Origin: Blautia wexlerae DSM 19850
GTDB lineage: Bacteria; Bacillota; Clostridia; Lachnospirales; Lachnospiraceae
Direction: 5' to 3'
DNA: 64,000 nucleotides
Assembly: GCF_025148125.1 (NCBI RefSeq)
Contig: NZ_CP102267.1
Span: 1,932,501 to 1,996,500 of the forward strand
A program made the translations under genes and the position numbers. Every line of letters starts with the position of its first letter. Position 1 is the stretch's first letter. This document shows, piece by piece, positions 58,824 to 64,000 of this stretch. The notes below the pieces were generated by a model. That model was not told where the DNA came from and searched no databases. It was given only the letters and a program-made list of their open reading frames with translations.

Positions 58824-60812
58824 GTGCAGAGAATTGGTGTATTTGTCTGTCATTGCGGAAGTAATATCGCCGCTACGGTAGATGTAAAAAAAGTTGTTGA
58901 ATTAGCTGCCAAAGAGCCGGGTGTCGTTCATGCAGAAGACTACCAGTACATGTGCTCAGAAGCAGGCCAGGCTAAAATTCAGGAAGCCATTAAAGAGAAA
59001 AACCTGACAGGCGTTGTTGTCTGTTCATGCTCTCCACGTATGCATGAGGCAACATTCAGAAAAGCAGCTGAAAGAGCTGGCCTGAATCCATACATGGTGG
59101 AGATTGCAAATATCCGTGAGCATTGTTCCTGGATCCACAAGGATATGGAAGAGGCTACAAAGAAGGCCGTGATCCTTGCCAGGGCAGCAATCGCAAAAGT
59201 AAACTTAAACACACCTCTTCAGCCAGGGGAGAGCCGTGTTACAAAGAGAGCCCTGATCATCGGCGGCGGTATTGCCGGAATTCAGACAGCCCTGGATATC
59301 GCAGATGCAGGATATGAAGTAGATATCGTAGAGAAGACTCCAAGTATCGGTGGAAGAATGTCACAGCTTGATAAAACATTCCCGACACTTGACTGTTCTG
59401 CATGTATCCTCACACCTAAGATGGTAGAGGCAGCAGCACATGAGAAGATCAATATCTATACATACAGTGAAGTAGAACATGTCAGCGGTTTCGTAGGTGA
59501 TTTCACCGTTGATATCAGAAAGAAAGCAAGAAGTGTAAATATGGACAAATGTACAGGCTGCGGTGTCTGCCAGGAAAAATGTCCGTCCAAGAAGATTCCG
59601 AACGAATTTAACAGAGGATTAAATAACAGAACTGCTATTTACACTCCATTTGCACAGGCAATCCCGAATGTTCCGGTTATCGACCGTGAGAACTGTCTGA
59701 AATTTAAAACAGGAAAATGTGGTGTCTGCTCCAAAGTATGTCAGGCAGGAGCCATTGATTACGATCAGCAGGATGAGATCGTAACACAGAAATACGGTGC
59801 AATCGTAGTTGCTACAGGTTTTGATACCATCAAACTTGACAAATATGATGAATATGCGTACAGCCAGAGTAAAGATGTTATTACATCCCTGGAACTGGAA
59901 CGTATTATGAATGCAGCAGGTCCTACAAAAGGACACTTAGAGCGTCTTTCCGACGGAAAGGCTCCGAAAGAGCTGGTATTTATCCAGTGTGTGGGAAGCA
60001 GATGTTCTGATGACAGAGGAAAGCCATACTGTTCCAAGATCTGCTGTATGTACACAGCAAAACATGCAATGCTGATCCGTGATAAATATCCGGATACAAA
60101 TGTAACAGTCTTCTATATTGATGTGCGTACACCTGGTAAGAACTTCGATGAGTTCTACAGAAGAGCCGTAGAACAGTACGGCGTAAACTACATCAAAGGC
60201 CAGGTAGGAAAAGTTATTCCACAGCCGGACGGAAGCCTTCTTGTACAGGGATCTGACCTGATCGACAACAAACAAATCCTTAAGAAAGCAGATATGGTCG
60301 TTCTTGCAACAGCCATTGAACCGAACCCGGATGTTCGTAAGATCGCTACTATGCTTACAGCAAGTATTGATACAAACAACTTCCTCACAGAAGCCCATGC
60401 AAAACTCCGTCCTGTAGAATCTCCTACAGCAGGTATCTTCCTTTCCGGTGTATGCCAGGGACCGAAAGATATTCCGGAGACAGTTGCACAGGCTGGCGCA
60501 GCAGCAGTTAAGGCAATCGGCCTTCTTGCCAAAGATAAACTGACAACCAACCCATGTACAGCAAAATCCGATGAACTGTTATGTAACGGATGTTCTACAT
60601 GTGCAAATGTCTGCCCATATGGAGCAATTTCCTATGAGGATAAACAGGTAAATGACCACGGTATCCGTGAAACAAGAAGAGTAGCCGTTGTAAATACAGC
60701 ACTTTGCCAGGGATGCGGCGCTTGTACAGTAGCCTGCCCGTCTGGTGCTATGGATCTGCAGGGCTTTTCCAACAGACAGATTATCGCGGAGGTAGATGCA
60801 ATATGTCGATAG
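58824..60812 (+). CDS. hdrA: Heterodisulfide reductase-type flavoprotein HdrA
   Basis: 662-residue electron-bifurcating core. N-terminal GVFVCHCGSNIAATVDV domain with Cys-rich MCSEAG, then the FAD domain (ALIIGGGIAGIQTALDIA), PTLDCSACILTPKM, a 4Fe-4S motif CTGCGVCQEKCPSKK, CIQCVGSR-type segment (FIQCVGSRCSDDRG), and a C-terminal double ferredoxin (CNGCSTCANVCPYG; CQGCGACTVACPSG). GTG start after AGGAGG. Its end overlaps flxD by 10 bases. With FlxA it likely splits electrons from NADH between ferredoxin and a disulfide. Confidence 0.94.
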   Translation: MQRIGVFVCHCGSNIAATVDVKKVVELAAKEPGVVHAEDYQYMCSEAGQAKIQEAIKEKNLTGVVVCSCSPRMHEATFRKAAERAGLNPYMVEIANIREHCSWIHKDMEEATKKAVILARAAIAKVNLNTPLQPGESRVTKRALIIGGGIAGIQTALDIADAGYEVDIVEKTPSIGGRMSQLDKTFPTLDCSACILTPKMVEAAAHEKINIYTYSEVEHVSGFVGDFTVDIRKKARSVNMDKCTGCGVCQEKCPSKKIPNEFNRGLNNRTAIYTPFAQAIPNVPVIDRENCLKFKTGKCGVCSKVCQAGAIDYDQQDEIVTQKYGAIVVATGFDTIKLDKYDEYAYSQSKDVITSLELERIMNAAGPTKGHLERLSDGKAPKELVFIQCVGSRCSDDRGKPYCSKICCMYTAKHAMLIRDKYPDTNVTVFYIDVRTPGKNFDEFYRRAVEQYGVNYIKGQVGKVIPQPDGSLLVQGSDLIDNKQILKKADMVVLATAIEPNPDVRKIATMLTASIDTNNFLTEAHAKLRPVESPTAGIFLSGVCQGPKDIPETVAQAGAAAVKAIGLLAKDKLTTNPCTAKSDELLCNGCSTCANVCPYGAISYEDKQVNDHGIRETRRVAVVNTALCQGCGACTVACPSGAMDLQGFSNRQIIAEVDAICR

Positions 60813-61246
60813 AAACAAACGAAGAATTCAGACCTAAGATTGTAGCATTCTGCTGTAACTGGTGTAGTTACGCAGGTGCAGACCTTGCAGGAAGCAGCCG
60901 TCTTTCTTACCCGGCTGACGTAAAGATCATCCGTGTTCCATGTTCCTGCCGTGTCAATCCAATGTTCATCCTCCGTGCTTTTGAGAAAGGTGCTGACGGT
61001 GTGATCATGTGTGGATGTCATCCTGGAGACTGTCATTACAGCACAGGTAACTACTATGCAAGAAGACGTATGACGCTTCTTTTCTCCATGCTCGACTACA
61101 TCGGTGTGGAAAACGGAAGAACACGAGTAGAATGGGTTTCCGCTGCTGAAGGTGTGAAATTCTCCCAGACTATGAATGAGTTTGTAGAGAAGATCCATTC
61201 ACTCGGTAAGAACGTAAGATTGGAGGATTTAAGATGCAGGAGCTGA
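60803..61246 (+). CDS. flxD: MvhD/FlxD-type iron-sulfur subunit
   Basis: 147 residues of the MvhD/FrhD-like [2Fe-2S] family that docks an electron donor to HdrA. Pattern: FCCNWCSYAGADLAGSSRL, VPCSCRVNPMFILRAFEKGA, MCGCHPGDCHY. In methanogens it links hydrogenase to Hdr; here it links the Flx NADH module. Start at 60803 overlaps hdrA; the end overlaps flxC by 13 bases. Confidence 0.92.
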   Translation: MSIETNEEFRPKIVAFCCNWCSYAGADLAGSSRLSYPADVKIIRVPCSCRVNPMFILRAFEKGADGVIMCGCHPGDCHYSTGNYYARRRMTLLFSMLDYIGVENGRTRVEWVSAAEGVKFSQTMNEFVEKIHSLGKNVRLEDLRCRS

Positions 61247-62208
61247 TAAATCGTGCAAAAGAACTGCTTGCTGACGGTACAGTTGCAAGAGTTCTGGGAT
61301 GGAAAGCCGGAGATCTGCCTTACAATCCGGAACCGGCTTACTTTGAAACAGAAGAATCTCTGAAAGATTTTGTATATAACGGATTCTGCGGTGCAAACTT
61401 AAGCAAATATATGATCGAAGCTTCCAAACTGGAAGGCAAGACACTGGTTTGTTTAAAACCATGTGATACATACAGCTTTAATCAGCTGATCAAAGAGCAT
61501 CGTGTAGACCGTGAGAAAGCTTATATCATTGGTGTTGGATGTAAAGGAAAACTGGATATCGAGAGAATCCGCAAACAGGGAATCAAAGGTATCGAAAGCA
61601 TTTCCGGTGCAGAGATCACAGATGAGGCAGAAACACTGACTATTCAGACAATCTATGGTGAGAAGACCTGTGCATACAAAGATGCAATGCTTGAAAGATG
61701 TCACGTATGTAAAGGAAAAGAACATAAGATTTATGATGAACTTATCGGTGAGTCCAAAGACACAAAAGATGCAGATCGTTTTGCAGAAGTAGAGAAGATC
61801 GAAGCAATGAGCCCGGAAGAAAAATTTGCATTCTTCCAGAGCCAGTTAAGCAAATGTATCCGCTGCAATGCCTGCCGTAATGTCTGTCCTGCATGCAGCT
61901 GCCGTAAATGTGTATTCGACAGCAATAAGTTTGACAGTGCGCAGAAAGCAAACGTGGACTCTTTCGAAGAGAAGATGTTCCATATCATCCGTGCATTCCA
62001 TGTGGCAGGAAGATGTACAGACTGCGGCGAATGCAGCAGAGTATGTCCTCAGGGAATTCCGCTTCACCTGTTCAATCGTAAATTTATCAAAGATATTGAT
62101 ACATTCTATGGTGAATATCAGGCAGGAGAGGATTCAACATCCAAGGGACCTCTTACAAACTTTACATTTGAAGATGTTGAGCCGAGTATCGTGGCAGAAA
62201 GGGGATAA
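61234..62208 (+). CDS. flxC: FlxC-type iron-sulfur subunit
   Basis: 324 residues. An N-terminal domain related to F420 hydrogenase/dehydrogenase beta-type proteins (VLGWKAGDLPYNPEPAYF; LVCLKPCDTYSFNQLIKEH; ERCHVCKGKEHK-like cysteines) is followed by ferredoxin motifs CIRCNACRNVCPACSCRKC and CTDCGECSRVCPQG. The second cluster set lies near the C-terminus. Assigned by position in an hdrBCA-flxDCBA array and cysteine pattern. Confidence 0.85.
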   Translation: MQELINRAKELLADGTVARVLGWKAGDLPYNPEPAYFETEESLKDFVYNGFCGANLSKYMIEASKLEGKTLVCLKPCDTYSFNQLIKEHRVDREKAYIIGVGCKGKLDIERIRKQGIKGIESISGAEITDEAETLTIQTIYGEKTCAYKDAMLERCHVCKGKEHKIYDELIGESKDTKDADRFAEVEKIEAMSPEEKFAFFQSQLSKCIRCNACRNVCPACSCRKCVFDSNKFDSAQKANVDSFEEKMFHIIRAFHVAGRCTDCGECSRVCPQGIPLHLFNRKFIKDIDTFYGEYQAGEDSTSKGPLTNFTFEDVEPSIVAERG

Positions 62209-62211
62209 TGT

Positions 62212-63243
62212 ATGTATAAGATAGCAGCAGAGAATCTGCAGGCATTATTCCAGAAGATTGCCGCAGATCAGGATTTATATTTACCGGTCAAAGTCAGTGA
62301 TCAGGTAAACTTCAAAGCATGGAGCGAAGATGCAGAAGTTTGTCTTGATACTTTAAAAACTGTAAAATCACCAAAAGATGCTTTTTTTCCACAGAGTGAA
62401 AACCTCTACACCTGTAAGAAAGAGGAGAAGAATATCTCCATTGAGCCACAGGCATTACAGGAAAAGAACTTTGTTGTGTTCGGAATGAAAGCCTGCGATA
62501 TCCAGGGTGTAAAAGTACTGGATAACGTATTCTTAAGTGATCCGATCGATACTTTCTATGCAGCCAGAAGAGATCATGGTACGATTGTAGCACTTGCATG
62601 CCATGAGCCGGAAGAAAGCTGTTTCTGTAAAGTATTCGGTATTGACTGCGCAGACCCTGTTGCAGATGTTGCAACATGGATGATCGAGGGAGAGCTTTAC
62701 TGGAAACCTCTTACAGAGAAAGGGGAAGCCCTTACAAAAGCAGTTGCAGAACTTCTCAACGATGCTGACGAAGCAAAAGTAGAAGAAGAGAAAGCTGCGA
62801 TCCGCGCAATCGTAGAGAAGCTTCCGTACTCTAATCTTTCTCTGGAAGGATGGGGACAGGAAGATTACATGGATCGTTTCAATTCTCCTGTATGGGAAGA
62901 ACTTTATAAACCATGTCTGGCATGTGGTACCTGTACATTTGTATGCCCTACCTGCCAGTGCTATGATATCAAAGATTATGACACAGGACACGGCGTACAG
63001 CGTTACCGTTGCTGGGATTCCTGTATGTACTCTGACTTTACCATGATGGCACACGGAAATAACCGTAACAGCCAGATGCAGCGTTTCCGTCAGAGATTCA
63101 TGCATAAACTTGTTTACTATCCGGTAAACAACAATGGAATGTTCTCATGTGTAGGATGCGGCCGCTGCGTTGAGAAATGCCCATCATCCTTAAATATCGT
63201 AAAAGTCATCAAAGCTTTTGAAAATCAGGGAGGTGAAAAATAA
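62212..63243 (+). CDS. flxB: FlxB-type iron-sulfur subunit (AsrA-like)
   Basis: 343 residues resembling anaerobic sulfite reductase subunit A, a 4Fe-4S dicluster protein. N-terminal region with VFGMKACDIQGVKVLDNVF, then ferredoxin motifs CLACGTCTFVCPTCQCYD and CVGCGRCVEKCPSS near the C-terminus. It transfers electrons between FlxA and FlxC. The stop overlaps the flxA start (TAATG). Confidence 0.88.
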   Translation: MYKIAAENLQALFQKIAADQDLYLPVKVSDQVNFKAWSEDAEVCLDTLKTVKSPKDAFFPQSENLYTCKKEEKNISIEPQALQEKNFVVFGMKACDIQGVKVLDNVFLSDPIDTFYAARRDHGTIVALACHEPEESCFCKVFGIDCADPVADVATWMIEGELYWKPLTEKGEALTKAVAELLNDADEAKVEEEKAAIRAIVEKLPYSNLSLEGWGQEDYMDRFNSPVWEELYKPCLACGTCTFVCPTCQCYDIKDYDTGHGVQRYRCWDSCMYSDFTMMAHGNNRNSQMQRFRQRFMHKLVYYPVNNNGMFSCVGCGRCVEKCPSSLNIVKVIKAFENQGGEK

Positions 63244-64000
63244 TGAGCGAATGTACCTGCCATAAAAACTACACATTAGACACACTGATCCCGAAGGTTG
63301 GTGTGATCACAGATATCCGTCAGGAGACACCGGATGTTAAAACATTCCGTGTAAACGCTCCTGAAGGAGGAAAACTTTTTGAACATATGCCTGGCCAGTG
63401 TGCAATGGTCTGCGCACCAGGTGTAAGTGAAGGTATGTTTTCCATTACTTCTTCACCTACAAATAAAGAATATCAGGAATTCAGTATCAAGAAGTGCGGT
63501 GCACTGACCGATTATCTCCACAGCCTTCAGGTTGGAGATGAGATCACAGTCCGTGGACCATACGGAAATCATTTCCCTGTAGAAGATAAATTAAAAGGTA
63601 AAAACCTTCTGTTTATCGCAGGTGGTATCGGACTTGCACCTCTTCGTTCTGTTATCAACTATGTACTGGATAACCGTGCAGATTACGGAACAGTAGATAT
63701 CCTCTATGGTTCCCGTTCCGCAGATGACCTGGTACAGTTAAAAGAAATCCAGGAAGTCTGGATGAAAGCAGAGGGAGTTAATGTTTATCTGACAATCGAC
63801 CGTGAACAGGAAGGCTGGGACGGACACGTTGGATTCGTTCCTTCTTATCTGAAAGAGATTGGATTCGATACAAACAAAACAGCACTTGTCTGCGGACCGC
63901 CGATCATGATCAAGTTCGTTCTTGCAGGACTGGAAGAACTGGGCTTCTCCAGAGAACAGGTTTACACAACTCTGGAGCTTCGTATGAAATGCGGTATCGG
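63243..64000 (+). CDS. flxA: FlxA-type FAD/NAD-binding oxidoreductase (AsrB-like), partial
   Basis: At least 252 residues; the gene continues past the window end. Ferredoxin-reductase fold: FAD domain GQCAMVCAPGVSEGMFSITS, GPYGNHFPVE, NAD domain FIAGGIGLAPLRSVINYVL, ILYGSRSADDL, CGPPIMIKFV. The final residues KCGIG begin the Cys-rich [2Fe-2S] motif seen in AsrB/dihydroorotate dehydrogenase electron-transfer subunits, whose remainder is outside. It accepts NADH for the Hdr-Flx complex. Confidence 0.9.
   Translation, partial: MSECTCHKNYTLDTLIPKVGVITDIRQETPDVKTFRVNAPEGGKLFEHMPGQCAMVCAPGVSEGMFSITSSPTNKEYQEFSIKKCGALTDYLHSLQVGDEITVRGPYGNHFPVEDKLKGKNLLFIAGGIGLAPLRSVINYVLDNRADYGTVDILYGSRSADDLVQLKEIQEVWMKAEGVNVYLTIDREQEGWDGHVGFVPSYLKEIGFDTNKTALVCGPPIMIKFVLAGLEELGFSREQVYTTLELRMKCGI

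Overview
The window reads as low-to-mid GC, endospore-forming, anaerobic Bacillota DNA, most likely Lachnospiraceae (Blautia/Ruminococcus-like; genus not provable from sequence alone). The evidence is an Rnf operon end, GerW/YlbJ/alpha-beta SASP sporulation genes, FeoA-FeoB fusion, split HisG/HisZ, an exported CbiK-like protein under a cobalamin riboswitch, and an Hdr-Flx redox operon. Nearly all genes lie on the + strand. No tRNA, rRNA, CRISPR array, prophage or intact transposase gene was seen.

Layout. 1-3.7 kb: rnfAB, then ruvAB. 3.7-9.3 kb: zapA, a U32-family gene, and an overlapping FtsW/RodA-type SEDS protein plus class B PBP. 9.4-14.5 kb: Nudix hydrolase, a sporulation-linked group (unknown, DUF2953, GerW, a small membrane ORF), rpmB on the minus strand, Asp23-like protein and a FakA-like kinase. 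15-20.7 kb: recG, a DUF6465-type protein, FeoAB. 20.8-29.9 kb: SASP, mgsA-rsmD-coaD-coiled-coil gene, ylbJ-like gene, pepD, a RelQ-type alarmone synthetase, a YgiQ-type radical SAM protein. 30-32 kb: RluA-type synthase, overlapping lepB, recU. Together with ruvAB and recG this puts most of a Holliday-junction toolkit in one window. 32.8-37 kb: hisZGD then hisB and hisI. 37.2-43.9 kb: cobalamin riboswitch, exported CbiK-like chelatase, surface protein with two tetrapyrrole-binding-like domains, and a complete ABC importer. 44-50 kb: glycosyltransferase, secreted transglutaminase-like protein, glmS, and a collagen-like protein with a TPR glycosyltransferase. 51-56 kb: an IS200/IS605 remnant, an AAA/PD-(D/E)XK protein, an unknown gene and a ThrE-type exporter. 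56-64 kb: ldh and hdrBCA-flxDCB(A), the last gene running off the window.

The least expected signal is in the intergenic DNA. There are at least four dispersed repeat families in which short linker sequences are conserved between copies while the stems differ in sequence yet stay self-complementary. The largest (about 210 bp, four copies) forms nested hairpins whose outermost 20-28 bp arms differ in each copy but pair perfectly or nearly so within it. Such covariation points to selection on structure, not just copying. Two of these large hairpins also sit inside zones of strong G+T excess in the flanking genes.

Regulation visible in the sequence includes a cobalamin riboswitch over the tetrapyrrole cluster, two Rex-like 7-4-7 operators placed identically over the -35 elements of ldh and the hdr-flx operon, and palindromes overlapping the promoters of two genes near 45 kb.
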